Below are positions 55,259-63,973 of a DNA stretch of 64,000 bases, in pieces (the first letter of the stretch is position 1; the number at the start of each line of letters is the position of its first letter). This DNA is from Bacillota bacterium. Lineage in GTDB: Bacteria > Bacillota > Sulfobacillia > Symbiobacteriales > ZC4RG38. Both the position numbers and the translations under genes were made by a program. Where the stretch lies: positions 53,285 through 117,284 of the forward strand of contig JAKKUO010000003.1 in the NCBI GenBank assembly GCA_021890795.1, in the 5' to 3' direction. Under the pieces are notes generated by a model that was not told where the DNA came from, searched no databases, and saw only the letters and a list, made by a program, of their open reading frames with translations.

Positions 55259-55873
55259 TTACTTCCGGGCCGCAGCGTACCGGCGGGCCACCTCCGGCCA
55301 GTTGACGATGTTCCAGAAGGCGGCGATGTACTCCGGCCGGCGGTTCTGGTACTTCAGGTAGTACGCGTGCTCCCAGACGTCCAGCCCGAGGATCGGGGTG
55401 TGGCCCTCCATGTACGGGCTGTCCTGGTTCGCCGTGCTGTAGACCTGGAGCTTGCCCTCCTGGTCCACGACCAGCCAGGCCCAGCCGCTGCCGAACCGGT
55501 TCGCGGCCGCCTGGGAGAACTGCTCCTTGAACTTCTCGAAGCTGCCGAAGGTCGCCGCGATGGCGTCGGCCAGCTCGCCGGTGGGCTCACCGCCGCCCTT
55601 GGGCGAGAGGATCTCCCAGAAGAGCGTGTGGTTGGCGTGGCCGCCACCGTTGTTCCGCACCGCGGTGCGGATCTTCTCCGGCACCTTGTCGATGTTCCGC
55701 AGCAGCTCTTCGATGGACAGGTTCTGGAGCTCGGGGGCCTGCTCCAGGGCGGCGTTCAGGTTGTTGACGTAGGCCGCATGGTGCTTGTCGTGGTGAATCC
55801 GCATGGTCTGCTCGTCGATGTAGGGCTCGAGCGCGTTGTAATCGTAAGGCAGCGGCGGCAGCGTAAAGGCCAT
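55259..55873 (-). CDS. sodA: Superoxide dismutase (Mn/Fe)
   Basis: Converts superoxide to peroxide and oxygen. 204 residues, ATG 55873 after GGGAGGGG. The four metal ligands are visible: His27 (MRIHHDKHH), His82 (GHANHTLFW), Asp165 and His169 ([18 protein letters not shown]). Met/Gly features around [10 protein letters not shown] and the TANQDSP segment fit the Mn type, but metal choice cannot be proved. A SigA-type promoter is present. Confidence 0.95.
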   Translation of the reverse strand: MAFTLPPLPYDYNALEPYIDEQTMRIHHDKHHAAYVNNLNAALEQAPELQNLSIEELLRNIDKVPEKIRTAVRNNGGGHANHTLFWEILSPKGGGEPTGELADAIAATFGSFEKFKEQFSQAAANRFGSGWAWLVVDQEGKLQVYSTANQDSPYMEGHTPILGLDVWEHAYYLKYQNRRPEYIAAFWNIVNWPEVARRYAAARK

Positions 55874-55970
55874 GGCAACCCCTCCCTGTTCCTTCGCACC
55901 CATGGTCGCGGGCGCCACCCTCCCCCGCCGGGAGACCCCGGGCGGAGGGCCGGCGCACCCTCTGGTTAGT

Positions 55971-55999
55971 ACACTACTACATCCGCCGGGGAAATTCAA
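55971..55999 (-). promoter_or_regulatory. Promoter of sodA
   Basis: -35 TTGAAT (55999-55994) and -10 TAGTGT (55976-55971), spacer 17, about 100 bases upstream of sodA. Confidence 0.6.
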
Positions 56000-56105
56000 C
56001 TATCGTGATCCATAAGTTTCACCAGCGTCTCCCAACGGCTGGCCAAGCTGCTCCGGGCCCTTGAAGCGGCCGGCTGCCCCGGGCCCTAGCAAGATTTCCT
56101 TGTCC

Positions 56106-56135
56106 TTGCCGCCCCGGTGCCCCATGGGCAATAAT
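56106..56135 (+). promoter_or_regulatory. Possible promoter of udk
   Basis: -35 TTGCCG at 56106-56111 and -10 AATAAT at 56130-56135, spacer 18, about 40 bases before the ribosome site of udk. Confidence 0.5.
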
Positions 56136-56176
56136 CGTATGGGAACGACGCCAGGCTCCGGGCAGGAGGTTACGCC

Positions 56177-56794
56177 ATGGTCATCCCCAAAGCCGTCATC
56201 GCCATCGCCGGAGGGAGTGGTTCCGGAAAGACCAGCCTGGCCCGCAGGATCGTGGAGGCCCTTCCGGAGCACGTGGTCCTGCTCAGCCACGACATGTACT
56301 ACCGGGACAACCGGCACCTCTCCTACGAGGAGCGCTGCCGGTTGAATTACGACCACCCCGACTCCTTTGACAACGAGCTGTTCTATCAGCACATCGCCGA
56401 TCTGAAGGCGGGCCGGCCTATCGAGCGCCCCTGCTACAACTTCAGCACCCACCTGCGGGAGGACCGGACGGTCACCGTCTATCCCCGGGAGATCGTCCTG
56501 GTCGAGGGGATCCTGGTCCTGGCCAGTCCCGAACTCCGGAGCCTCTACGACCTACGGGTATTCGTGGACACCGACGCGGATGTCCGGGTTCTGCGCCGGA
56601 TCCGGCGGGATCTGACGGAGCGGGGACGGAGCCTCGAGTCGGTCATCGAGCAGTACCTGCAGACCGTCAAACCCATGCACGAGGCCTTTGTCGAACCCAG
56701 CAAGCGCTACGCGGACATCATCATCCCGGAAGGCGCCTTCAACCAACCTGGCTTCGACGTGCTGCTCGCCCGTATCCGCAGTTACCTGACCTAG
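56177..56794 (+). CDS. udk: Uridine kinase
   Basis: Phosphorylates uridine and cytidine for pyrimidine salvage. 205 residues, ATG 56177 after GCAGGAGG. P-loop IAGGSGSGKTSLA at residues 10-22, LLSHDMYYRDNRHLSY with the catalytic Asp, NYDHPDSFDNELF, and IVLVEGILVLASPELR. A pyrimidine nucleoside phosphorylase lies at 60.6-61.9 kb. Confidence 0.95.
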   Translation: MVIPKAVIAIAGGSGSGKTSLARRIVEALPEHVVLLSHDMYYRDNRHLSYEERCRLNYDHPDSFDNELFYQHIADLKAGRPIERPCYNFSTHLREDRTVTVYPREIVLVEGILVLASPELRSLYDLRVFVDTDADVRVLRRIRRDLTERGRSLESVIEQYLQTVKPMHEAFVEPSKRYADIIIPEGAFNQPGFDVLLARIRSYLT

Positions 56795-56849
56795 CGGTGG
56801 GGCCGGCCGCAAGGGGCTGTCCGGCCCCGGAGACAGAGGAGGCAGACCG

Positions 56850-57104
56850 ATGCACCCGATGGCTGTGATGGGCATCCTGGCTACGGTGGGAGGGCTGATT
56901 GCGGCGGCCGTGGCCCTGGCCCAGGTCTACCGGGCCGGCGCCCCCCTTGGGCCGGTGCTCCTCGGCAACGGCGTCCCGCTCCTGGTCCTGATGGCGGGAA
57001 TCTCCCTCAGCCTCCGGCAACTGGGCCGGGGACGGCAGGCGGCCCCGACCCTGCTCATCGCCTTCATCCTCTTCGTCCTCACCTGGCTGATGTTAAACCT
57101 CTAA
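56850..57104 (+). CDS. Small membrane protein, 84 residues
   Basis: An ORF with a good AGAGGAGG site before ATG 56850. Three hydrophobic segments (MAVMGILATVGGLIAAAVAL; VLLGNGVPLLVLMAGISL; LLIAFILFVLTWLMLNL) leave little outside the membrane. Family not recognised. It probably shares a transcript with udk, 55 bases upstream, and is followed by a strong hairpin. Confidence 0.65.
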   Translation: MHPMAVMGILATVGGLIAAAVALAQVYRAGAPLGPVLLGNGVPLLVLMAGISLSLRQLGRGRQAAPTLLIAFILFVLTWLMLNL

Positions 57105-57147
57105 CCACCTCTCCTGGCCGATATCGTTTTGAGCTCCAAATCAGACG

Positions 57148-57181
57148 GCAGGTGCCCCCGCGGTTCCGCGGGGGCACCTGC
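57148..57181. terminator. Perfect 16-bp terminator-like hairpin
   Basis: GCAGGTGCCCCCGCGG and CCGCGGGGGCACCTGC with a 2-base loop, between the convergent small membrane protein gene and the NnrS-like gene. No U-run. Confidence 0.65.
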
Positions 57182-57263
57182 GCGTAGCCGGTGGGATCCC
57201 TTTCGCGTGGGGAAGAGTAGACGGGGAGGTGGCCCGATCGCCGGCACCCGCCGGCGGTGCCGG

Positions 57264-58619
57264 TCACGGCCCCTGCGGCTGGGGCCGGGGCGGCTCCTCG
57301 GGAGCCCCGGGGGGCACCCGGAGGTGGCGGATGACCCCAACCATCACCCAGACAAAGACCGCCACCGCTGCCGCCGCGGCCAGGCTGCCCAGCCGGAGCA
57401 CGCCGCCGTGGCCCAGGCCGAAGCCCAGCACCTGCAGGGCCACCCCCGGGATCCAGAGCCCCAGGATCCAGTTGGCCGCTCCCCGGGGCGCCATCTCGTG
57501 GATGAAGGGGACCCGCTCCGTGGGGGTCCGCCGGTGCCGGAACCGGTGGAGCCAGACCACAAAGGGCAGAATCCGGTAGAGCTGGCCTACGCTCATGGTG
57601 CCGATCCAGCCGAGGAGCACCAGGGCCGCGAAGGCCATCTGCATCCGGGCGCTCCCCGGCACCAGCCCCAGGAGAAGCCCCAGCCCCCAGCCAATGGTCA
57701 AGGCCACCGCAGCCACCGCAGCCGCCGCGAACCGGACCGGCGGCTCCATGGGGCGCCGGGGGCGGCGCCGGAGCATCCTCCAGACATCCAGGACAAAGGC
57801 CGCCAGCAGCCCGGCCTCTGCCAGGAGGGCGAGCCGGGCCCCCCGGTCCCCCGCTGCCCCCGGCAGCAGGGCCAGGCTCAGGACCGCGACCGCCGGGGCT
57901 GCCGCCAGCCCGCCGGTGACCCACCAGACCCGCCGGGTCGGCGGCGGCGGTGCCACCGCGAACATGGGGATGAGCTGGTAGGCGGCAGCGACGATCATCA
58001 GGGTGAACCAACCCGCCAGGCCGAAGACCATGTGCTGGACAAGGGCATCGACCGCCAGGCCGAGGAAACCCAGCCGCAGGTTGAGGGCCAGGATCCAGCC
58101 CCAGCTCACCGTGAGGAGCAGGTAGAGGGCGGACCCGGCCATCCCCAGCCCCACCGGGCTCCGCTTCCGGGCCTGGCGTAAGGTGGCCGCGAGGTTGAGG
58201 GCAAAGAGCGCCGCACCCACCAGCACCAGGGTGCCGCCGCTGGCGATCCACAGCGGCTGCCAGCGCCAGAAGCCGGCGACCAGCGCCGCCACCCCGGCCC
58301 CGTGGAGCCCGAGGTGGAGCCGGGGCCAGTCCGGCCGCCAGAGGGAGCTCTCCAGCACCACTGGCGCCATCTGGTAGGCGGCGCCGAAGATGAGGGTCGT
58401 TCCCCAACCCAGCAGGAAGAGGTGCACCGCCACCAGGACCGGGGGGTTGTGCCGCCAGCCCAGCACCAGGGCCTCCGCCCGGGCCACCATCACGATTTCC
58501 AGGAGGACCAGGGCCACCAGGGCCGCGGCGAAGAAGGGCACCGGCACCGCGGCCCGGGGGGCCCGCTCCGGGTAGATGGTCTCCCGGGTACCGCCGCTTC
58601 CCGACCGGTTCTCTGCCAC
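57264..58619 (-). CDS. Multi-span membrane protein, NnrS/heme-copper oxidase subunit I-like
   Basis: A 451-residue protein with about 12 hydrophobic helices. It appears to have two related halves: VHLFLLGWGTTLIFGAAYQM in the first and VQHMVFGLAGWFTLMIVAAA later, both with a His in a helix followed by AAYQ(M/L)xP. These His-in-helix patterns resemble the heme- or copper-binding helices of NnrS and heme-copper oxidase subunit I. The function is not certain; it may bind heme or copper. It is divergent from a Crp/Fnr regulator, as often seen for denitrification or NO-response genes. Confidence 0.55.
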   Translation of the reverse strand: MAENRSGSGGTRETIYPERAPRAAVPVPFFAAALVALVLLEIVMVARAEALVLGWRHNPPVLVAVHLFLLGWGTTLIFGAAYQMAPVVLESSLWRPDWPRLHLGLHGAGVAALVAGFWRWQPLWIASGGTLVLVGAALFALNLAATLRQARKRSPVGLGMAGSALYLLLTVSWGWILALNLRLGFLGLAVDALVQHMVFGLAGWFTLMIVAAAYQLIPMFAVAPPPPTRRVWWVTGGLAAAPAVAVLSLALLPGAAGDRGARLALLAEAGLLAAFVLDVWRMLRRRPRRPMEPPVRFAAAAVAAVALTIGWGLGLLLGLVPGSARMQMAFAALVLLGWIGTMSVGQLYRILPFVVWLHRFRHRRTPTERVPFIHEMAPRGAANWILGLWIPGVALQVLGFGLGHGGVLRLGSLAAAAAVAVFVWVMVGVIRHLRVPPGAPEEPPRPQPQGP

Positions 58620-58818
58620 CTTGCCTCACCTCCCTGGCATGCGATCCGTCCCGGCTGGCCGCCCACCCTGCCCCCGGGCGCCGGCCTGCCGCTGGACCGG
58701 GCCCCGGCGGCTAGCGCCGACCCAGCCGGCATGTGCTACCATAAAGGGGCAGGAATTGGCGCGAGCGATTCGACAGCTGCGGGCGCTCAGCCCGCGCCCC
58801 AGGGTGAGGTGCAGCCCG

Positions 58819-59502
58819 ATGGTCGAGGATCGGCAGTTCATCGCCGCCATCCCCCTCTTTGCCGACCTGCCCCCGGCGGCCCTGGACGAAGTGGCCAGGG
58901 TCCTGCACGAGCGCCACTACCCGAAAGGTGCGACCATCTTCCGGCAGGGCGACCCGGGGGAGGCGATCTACTTCCTCCGGGAGGGCCGGGTGAAGGTCTA
59001 CCGGGTGGCCCCGGACGGACAGGAGCAGATCATCGCGATCTGGGAGCCCCCGGCGGCCTTCGGCCTGGTGGTGGCCCTGGATCAAAGGCCGTACCCGGCC
59101 ACCGCGGAGGCGGTAGAGCCCTCGGTGGTCTGGATGATGCGGATCCCGGACTACCGCCGGCTCCAGCAGGAGCACCCGCACCTGCAGAGCCGGGTCCTCC
59201 TGGAGGTAGCGGACCGGCTCCGGGGAGCCCAGGACCGGATCCACTCCCTGGCCACCCGGGACCTGCGCTCCCGGCTGGCGGAGTTCCTGCTCCGGCAGGC
59301 CCGGGAGCGGGGGCGCCGCACCGACCAGGGGTGGGAGGTCGACCTCTCCTACACCCACGAGGAACTGGGAGGGCTTCTCGGGGCCTCCCGGGAGACCATC
59401 ACCCGGGCCCTGGCGGAGCTCCGCCGCAGCCGGGCCCTGGAGATGGTGGGCAACCGGCTGATCCTAAACGAGGAGCGGCTCCGGGCCTGGGTGGAAGATT
59501 AG
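58819..59502 (+). CDS. Crp/Fnr-family transcriptional regulator
   Basis: A 227-residue regulator starting at ATG 58819, eight bases after GGGTGAGGT. The cyclic-nucleotide-binding-like barrel spans about 8-120 (GATIFRQGDPGEAIYFLREG). The C-terminal helix-turn-helix reads THEELGGLLGASRETITRAL. It lacks the N-terminal Cys cluster of FNR, and the ligand-binding Arg/Ser pocket of CRP is not obvious, so the signal may be heme, NO or redox. A CRP-like palindrome lies 290 bases downstream. Confidence 0.9.
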   Translation: MVEDRQFIAAIPLFADLPPAALDEVARVLHERHYPKGATIFRQGDPGEAIYFLREGRVKVYRVAPDGQEQIIAIWEPPAAFGLVVALDQRPYPATAEAVEPSVVWMMRIPDYRRLQQEHPHLQSRVLLEVADRLRGAQDRIHSLATRDLRSRLAEFLLRQARERGRRTDQGWEVDLSYTHEELGGLLGASRETITRALAELRRSRALEMVGNRLILNEERLRAWVED

Positions 59503-59515
59503 CCGGCGGGCGGGG

Positions 59516-59734
59516 TTACCCCTGGCGCCGCCGGATCCGGATCCGGACGGTGCCGTCGGGGTTCTCGGTGGTCTCGTGGACATAGCCCCGCTCCTCCAGG
59601 AGCGGGTAGAGGAAGACCGGCCGGCGGTCGTTCAGCACCTCCAGCTCCTCCTCCGGCCCCAGCTGCTCCAGGGCCTGCAGTACCCGCATCATCGGCTCCG
59701 GCGGCTCCAGGCCCCGGTTATCCAGAAAGGCCAT
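59516..59734 (-). CDS. DUF2249 small protein
   Basis: A 72-residue protein of the TusA-like DUF2249 family: MRVLQALEQLGPEEELEVLN, then RRPVFLYPLLEERGYVHETT. Start ATG 59734 after AAGGGGGTG. Such proteins occur near nitrate/nitrite and NO genes, with unknown role. It is convergent with the Crp/Fnr gene and divergent from a second DUF2249 gene. Confidence 0.8.
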   Translation of the reverse strand: MAFLDNRGLEPPEPMMRVLQALEQLGPEEELEVLNDRRPVFLYPLLEERGYVHETTENPDGTVRIRIRRRQG

Positions 59735-59788
59735 CTTTCCACCCCCTTCGTCGCACATCCAGCATAGCGGTTCCCGGCGCTGGCGCAG

Positions 59789-59802
59789 GTGATCGGCGTC
59801 AC
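59789..59802. promoter_or_regulatory. CRP-like operator between two DUF2249 genes
   Basis: GTGA-TCGGCG-TCAC, a perfect 4-bp inverted repeat with a 6-base spacer, matching the core of the CRP-type half-sites TGTGA-N6-TCACA. It lies 26-40 bases upstream of a possible GATACT -10 for the rightward DUF2249 gene and suits activation by the Crp/Fnr protein encoded at 58819. Confidence 0.6.
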
Positions 59803-59867
59803 TGCCGCAGCCCCTGGCGATACTGAGAATGGGAATCGAATCGAGTATGCGTAAGGATGTGACAGCG

Positions 59868-60101
59868 GTGTCCGAGGAGATTGTCCGTCTCGACGTCCGG
59901 GAAGACCTGAAGGCGGGCCGGGAGCCCTTCCACAAGATTATGGCCGCAGTCCAGGCCCTGCGGGAAGGACAGCGGCTGCTCCTCGTCGCCCCCTTCGAGC
60001 CCAAGCCCCTGTACAAGGTCCTGGGGCGGATGGGTTTTGACCACACCACCCGTCAGACCGAGGACGGAGCCTGGGAGGTCCTCTTCTTCCGCCAGGGCTG
60101 A
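59868..60101 (+). CDS. DUF2249 small protein
   Basis: A second DUF2249 protein (77 residues from GTG 59868, which has AAGGATG eight bases upstream; ATG 59829 and 59847 are possible but lack ribosome sites). Features: VSEEIVRLDVREDLKAGREP, then LLLVAPFEPKPLYKVLGRMG. Family members have a TusA-like fold. Its strand partner across the divergent promoter is the related gene at 59516, but the two sequences are only distantly alike. Confidence 0.8.
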   Translation: MSEEIVRLDVREDLKAGREPFHKIMAAVQALREGQRLLLVAPFEPKPLYKVLGRMGFDHTTRQTEDGAWEVLFFRQG

Positions 60102-60138
60102 GGGTGGGCTACTCCATAGGCTACCCCGGAAAAGCGCC

Positions 60139-60161
60139 GACCCCCCGGGAACCGGGGGGTC
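60139..60161. terminator. Bidirectional hairpin between convergent genes
   Basis: GACCCCCCGG and CCGGGGGGTC form a 10-bp stem with loop GAA. It separates the DUF2249 gene from the small hydrophobic protein gene. Confidence 0.65.
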
Positions 60162-60176
60162 GCAGGCCTTAGGGGC

Positions 60177-60440
60177 TCAGATCACGCCCGGCACGGCCGG
60201 GTAGGCGGCGATGCCCGGAATGCCGGCCACCGTTGGGTACGCGGAAGGCACCGTCGCGACGGTAGTCACCGGAACCGCATACTCGTAGACCCGATAGACC
60301 GTTGCGTTGGCCGCAGGATAGGCCGCCCCGCCCGGGACGATCCAGAGGTCGTCGGCACCGGCCTGCGCGCCGATAAAGGGCGACCAAGCGGAGGTTGCAA
60401 TCCCGCTGGCGTCAAACCCGCCACCGAAGGGGAATGGCAT
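60177..60440 (-). CDS. Small Ala/Pro/Tyr-rich hydrophobic protein
   Basis: An 87-residue ORF starting at ATG 60440 after AAGGAGG. It begins MPFPFGGGFDASGIATSAWS. It is rich in Ala, Val, Pro, Gly and Tyr (YRVYEYAVPVTTVATVPSAY, then IPGIAAYPAVPGVI) and has no charged cluster or obvious transmembrane helix. It resembles the composition of spore coat or surface proteins, but no family is recognised. The 16.8-kb small Pro-rich protein is similar in style, not in sequence. Confidence 0.65.
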   Translation of the reverse strand: MPFPFGGGFDASGIATSAWSPFIGAQAGADDLWIVPGGAAYPAANATVYRVYEYAVPVTTVATVPSAYPTVAGIPGIAAYPAVPGVI

Positions 60441-60462
60441 CCGGCGCCACCCTCCTTTCCAA

Positions 60463-60505
60463 ATCAGGCCCGCAGCCTGCCCCTGCCGGGGGCTGCGGGC
60501 CTGAT
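60463..60505 (-). terminator. 15-bp hairpin between pdp and small hydrophobic protein gene
   Basis: ATCAGGCCCGCAGCC and GGCTGCGGGCCTGAT are perfect inverted repeats. On the minus strand the hairpin ends in TTTGG just before the ribosome site of the small gene. It may terminate the pdp transcript or act in the leader of the small gene. Confidence 0.6.
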
Positions 60506-60571
60506 CCATTCTATCGCCCCAGGGGCAACCGGGTGACGACCCGTTAGCCACCGGGCGACGGCCCGGCGCGG

Positions 60572-61900
60572 CTAAGCCAGCCGCTCCTCCCCCGCCGCGG
60601 TCACCACGCCGTAGATCAGGGGGGGCGGCGTCACCGGCTCGGGGCCGATCTCGATCGCCGCCAGAAGGCGCGCCTCCGCCTCCGGCAGCCGCTCCGGATG
60701 GTTGGCGTGGATCTCCGCCAGCGCCTCTCCGGGCTGCACCGGGTCCCCGACCTTCTTCCGCAGCACCACCCCGACCGCGGGGTCCACCGTATCCTCCTTG
60801 GTCGCCCGGCCGGCCCCGAGGAACCGGGCCACCTCCCCCACCGCCAGCGCGCCGATCCGGCGCACGTAGCCGCCGGCGGGGGCGGTGACCAGCTTGATGT
60901 GCTGCGCCCGGGGCAGCTTGATGGGCTGGTTGATATACGAGACATCGCCGCCCTGGGCTGCGACCATCTCCTTCAGCTTGGCCAGGGCGCTGCCATCCCG
61001 GAGAGCCCGGGTGAGCCGCTTCTTGGCCTCCTCCGGGGTCGGGGCCACCCCGGCCAGCCGGAGCATGTGGCTGCCGAGCTCGAGGCACAGGGCCTCCAGG
61101 TCCGCCGGGCCAAAGCCCCGAAGGGTTTCTATGGCCTCCGCCACCTCCAGGGCGTTGCCCACCGCCCGGCCCAGGGGCTGGCTCATGTCCGTCACCAGGG
61201 CCACGGTCTCCCGGCCCACCCGGGTGCCGATCTCCACCATCGCCCGAGCCAGGCGGAAGGCGTCCTCCACGTCCCGCATGAAGGCGCCGTCGCCGGTCTT
61301 CACGTCCAGGACGATGGCATCAGCCCCGCCGGCCAGCTTCTTGGACATGATGGAAGCCGCGATGAGGGGGATGCTGTCCACCGTCGCGGTCACGTCCCGC
61401 AGGGCGTAGAGCTTCTTGTCCGCAGGCACCAGGTCGGCGGTCTGCCCGCAGATCGCGCAACCGATCCGGTTCACCTGGGCGACAAATTCCTCCGGGGTCA
61501 TCTCCACCCGGAACCCAGGGATCGACTCCAGCTTGTCCAGGGTGCCGCCGGTGTGCCCCAGCCCCCGGCCGGACATCTTGGCCACCGGCGCCCCACAGGC
61601 CGCCACCAGGGGGATGAGCACCAGGGAGGTGGTATCCCCCACCCCGCCGGTGGAGTGCTTGTCCACCTTGACGCCGGCGATGCCGCTCAGGTCCACGGTG
61701 ACGCCGGAGCGGACCATGGCCATGGTCAGGTCGGCGGTCTCCCGGGGGGTCATTCCCCGGAGGCAGACGGCCATGGCCCAGGCCGCCATCTGGTAGTCCG
61801 GGATGGTCCCCCGGGTATACCCTTCGATCAGGAAATCGATCTCCGCGGTGCTGAGCTCCTGGCCCTGGCGCTTCTTGTATAGGATCTCGTACACCTGCAA
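60572..61900 (-). CDS. pdp: Pyrimidine-nucleoside phosphorylase
   Basis: Splits uridine or thymidine with phosphate. 442 residues; start TTG 61900 seven bases after AAGGGGGG. The family signature KMSGRGLGHTGGTLDKLESI is present. Substrate site residues lie in VDKHSTGGVGDTTSL and LDVKTGDGAFM. IMSKKLAGGADAIV precedes it. It could equally be a thymidine phosphorylase (deoA); the sequence alone does not separate them. Upstream, 412 bases have no gene on this strand. Confidence 0.93.
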   Translation of the reverse strand: MQVYEILYKKRQGQELSTAEIDFLIEGYTRGTIPDYQMAAWAMAVCLRGMTPRETADLTMAMVRSGVTVDLSGIAGVKVDKHSTGGVGDTTSLVLIPLVAACGAPVAKMSGRGLGHTGGTLDKLESIPGFRVEMTPEEFVAQVNRIGCAICGQTADLVPADKKLYALRDVTATVDSIPLIAASIMSKKLAGGADAIVLDVKTGDGAFMRDVEDAFRLARAMVEIGTRVGRETVALVTDMSQPLGRAVGNALEVAEAIETLRGFGPADLEALCLELGSHMLRLAGVAPTPEEAKKRLTRALRDGSALAKLKEMVAAQGGDVSYINQPIKLPRAQHIKLVTAPAGGYVRRIGALAVGEVARFLGAGRATKEDTVDPAVGVVLRKKVGDPVQPGEALAEIHANHPERLPEAEARLLAAIEIGPEPVTPPPLIYGVVTAAGEERLA

Positions 61901-62312
61901 GGCTGGACCCCCCTTGCCTTTCCGTCGCTCCTCCGCACCTTCCGCCGCTTGTGCGGTGGCCGCGCAGGTTCGCCACTAAAAAGGATTGTGGCCCAAAGGG
62001 GCCAATTCCTGCCGCCGCCTCCGGCCGGGGCCAACCCCTGCGCCCAAGAAAACGAAGAACCTCCCCGGAAGGCGGACCGTGTCCAGGCCGCGGCACCTCC
62101 CAGGGAGGTCTGCGGTATCATTTTGTCGAACTAGGGTACCAACCTTTCGCACCGATCGTGACCGGTTGACAATACTATTCTACCAGAGGCGCGCTCGTCC
62201 CACCAGTCTGTCGCTCTCCCGGTAGCGGCGGCTATAATGGGGACACGTCTGGTCACACACTAAGCCGGAACCCGCCGAGGCCGCCGCGGGTTCCTTACGA
62301 GGAGGATCAACC
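61901..62312. other. Intergenic region between divergent genes
   Basis: No gene is seen. It must hold the leaders of pdp (minus) and the small gene at 62313 (plus). TTGACA at 62166-62171 on the plus strand has no well-spaced -10. A TATAAT at 62233-62238 belongs to the rightward gene. For pdp a weak minus-strand pair is visible near 62140-62115. Confidence 0.4.
62233..62238 (+). promoter_or_regulatory. -10 box of the 62313 gene
   Basis: A consensus TATAAT lies about 75 bases before the start codon of the small gene. The -35 region (around 62210) is not obvious. Confidence 0.5.
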
Positions 62313-62576
62313 TTGATCGAGGGGAAGGCGGACCTGATCCACGCCTGCCGCTGCCGGGGCATGCGTGTCACCGAGACCCCGCTGAACCTTTTGGAGACCC
62401 TGGTCGAGGCAGACGGCGGCCTTGACGGCATGGAGGTGCGGCTCCGGCTCGTCTGCATCTCCGGTCTTCCCGGGGAGTCCGAGGGGACCATGACCCTGAA
62501 AGGGAACCTGGGCCAGATCCTCGCGGTGCTGGAACGGCTCTGGCCTGCCCTGGAGCGGCGGCGGGAGCCCGAATAA
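62313..62576 (+). CDS. Small hypothetical protein, 87 residues
   Basis: Starts at TTG 62313, seven bases after GAGGAGG. It begins MIEGKADLIHACRCRGMRVT and ends with GTMTLKGNLGQILAVLERLW. Two Cys residues (HACRCRG) form a C-R-C pair that might bind metal. No family recognised. It is separated from the TauE/SafE gene by about 140 bases. Confidence 0.6.
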   Translation: MIEGKADLIHACRCRGMRVTETPLNLLETLVEADGGLDGMEVRLRLVCISGLPGESEGTMTLKGNLGQILAVLERLWPALERRREPE

Positions 62577-62719
62577 CCGCCCCGCGGGACCGCCGCTTCG
62601 CCCACGGGAAGCCCGCAGGGCCGCCTCACCTGCAGGCGGTGAGGTCCCGTAGCCGCCCTCCTGTCCCATGGCCGCCCTCCTGGGGCAGCCGCGCCTGGTT
62701 TCGGAGGCGATCCAACCCG

Positions 62720-63559
62720 TTGACCCTCAGCGGCATCGCGCTCTCGCTTTTCAGCATCTCTGTGGTAGCCGGGCTCCTCGGCGCCCTGCTCGGCATCGGG
62801 GGCGGGCTGATCGTCATCCCCGCCCTGACCCTTCTATATGACCTGGACATCCGGCTGGCCATCGGGGCTAGCGCGGTCTCCATCATCGCCACCTCCAGCG
62901 GCGCCGCGGTCGCCTACCTGCGGGACCGGCTGACCGACGTGCGCATCGCCGTGCTGCTGGAGGTGGGCACCACCGCAGGGGCCCTCACCGGTGCACTGCT
63001 GGCCGGGGTGGTCAGCCCCCGCTATCTTTATCTCGCCTTCGGTGCGGTGCTCCTCTACTCCGCCCTGGCCATGTACCGGTCCCGGCGGCAGGAGCTACCG
63101 GGGGAGGTCCGGCCCGACGCCCTCTCCCGCTGGCTCCGCCTCGAAGGGGAGTACTACGACCCGGCCCTGGGCCGGACGGTTTCCTATCGAGCCGGGCGGG
63201 CTCTACCGGGGCTTTTCATCATGTACGGGGCCGGCATCGTGGCGGGACTCTTGGGCATCGGCTCCGGGATCTTCAAGGTACTGGCCATGGACCAGGTGAT
63301 GAAGCTGCCGATCAAGGTCTCCACCGCCACCTCCAACTTCATGATCGGGGTGACCGCCGCCGCCACGGCCGCAGTCTACCTCGCCCGGGGGCAGATCGCC
63401 CCCGGGGTCGCCGCGCCGGTGGCCCTCGGGGTGCTGACGGGGGCGACCCTGGGGACCCGGCTGATGGTCCGACTCCGGGGGCGGACCCTGCGGGCCCTCT
63501 TCATCCCGATCCTGCTGGTCACGGCCCTGCAGATGTTCTGGCGGGGGTGGCAGGGGTGA
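62720..63559 (+). CDS. TauE/SafE-type (TSUP) membrane transporter
   Basis: A 279-residue membrane protein with eight or so helices. The first half has SISVVAGLLGALLGIGGGLI and the second half a repeat MYGAGIVAGLLGIGSGIFKV, the duplicated motif of the family. It may export sulfite, sulfonates or other organic anions; the substrate is unknown. The start is uncertain: TTG 62720 (with GGAGG 12 bases upstream) or GTG 62639. It is followed, with a 4-base overlap if GTG 63556 is used, by a DUF1634 gene, its usual partner. Confidence 0.85.
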   Translation: MTLSGIALSLFSISVVAGLLGALLGIGGGLIVIPALTLLYDLDIRLAIGASAVSIIATSSGAAVAYLRDRLTDVRIAVLLEVGTTAGALTGALLAGVVSPRYLYLAFGAVLLYSALAMYRSRRQELPGEVRPDALSRWLRLEGEYYDPALGRTVSYRAGRALPGLFIMYGAGIVAGLLGIGSGIFKVLAMDQVMKLPIKVSTATSNFMIGVTAAATAAVYLARGQIAPGVAAPVALGVLTGATLGTRLMVRLRGRTLRALFIPILLVTALQMFWRGWQG

Positions 63560-63912
63560 GGAGGGTTGAGACGATCCTCGCCCGGGTCCTGCGGGCCGGG
63601 GTCGGAGTGGCGGCCGGGGTCATGGCGGCAGGGCTGGCCCTGATGCTCGCCCGGTCGGGCCAGGGCACCGGCCCGGACTGGACCGCCCCGGCTTCCCTCG
63701 GCGCCGTGGCGGCCGGGCTGCGGCAAGGGGACCCCCTGGCGGTGATGGCCCTGGGGCTCCTGCTTCTCACCGTCACCCCGGTGCTCCGGGTGATTGCGGC
63801 CGCCCTCACCTTTGTCCGGCAGCGGGACTGGCCCCTGGCCCTGGCCTCGCTCCTGGTGCTGGCGCTGCTGGCGGCAGGGATGGCCCTGGGCAGGGCTGGG
63901 GCGGCCCCATAG
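63556..63912 (+). CDS. DUF1634 membrane protein
   Basis: A small membrane protein (118 or 121 residues, from GTG 63556 or 63547) with three hydrophobic segments. Family features are RAGVGVAAGVMAAGLALML, GDPLAVMALGLLLLTVTPVL and ASLLVLALLAAGMALG. DUF1634 genes usually follow TauE/SafE genes, and this pair fits. The function is unknown. Confidence 0.82.
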   Translation: MRRVETILARVLRAGVGVAAGVMAAGLALMLARSGQGTGPDWTAPASLGAVAAGLRQGDPLAVMALGLLLLTVTPVLRVIAAALTFVRQRDWPLALASLLVLALLAAGMALGRAGAAP

Positions 63913-63945
63913 GCGACCGCCCCATGAGCGGGCCGGGGGCATTCT

Positions 63946-63973
63946 AAGGCATCTTGAATCAAGGCATGTTGAA
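63946..63973. repeat. 13-base direct repeat near window end
   Basis: AAGGCATCTTGAA and AAGGCATGTTGAA are separated by two bases and differ at one position. They lie between the DUF1634 gene and the final hairpin. Confidence 0.55.
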
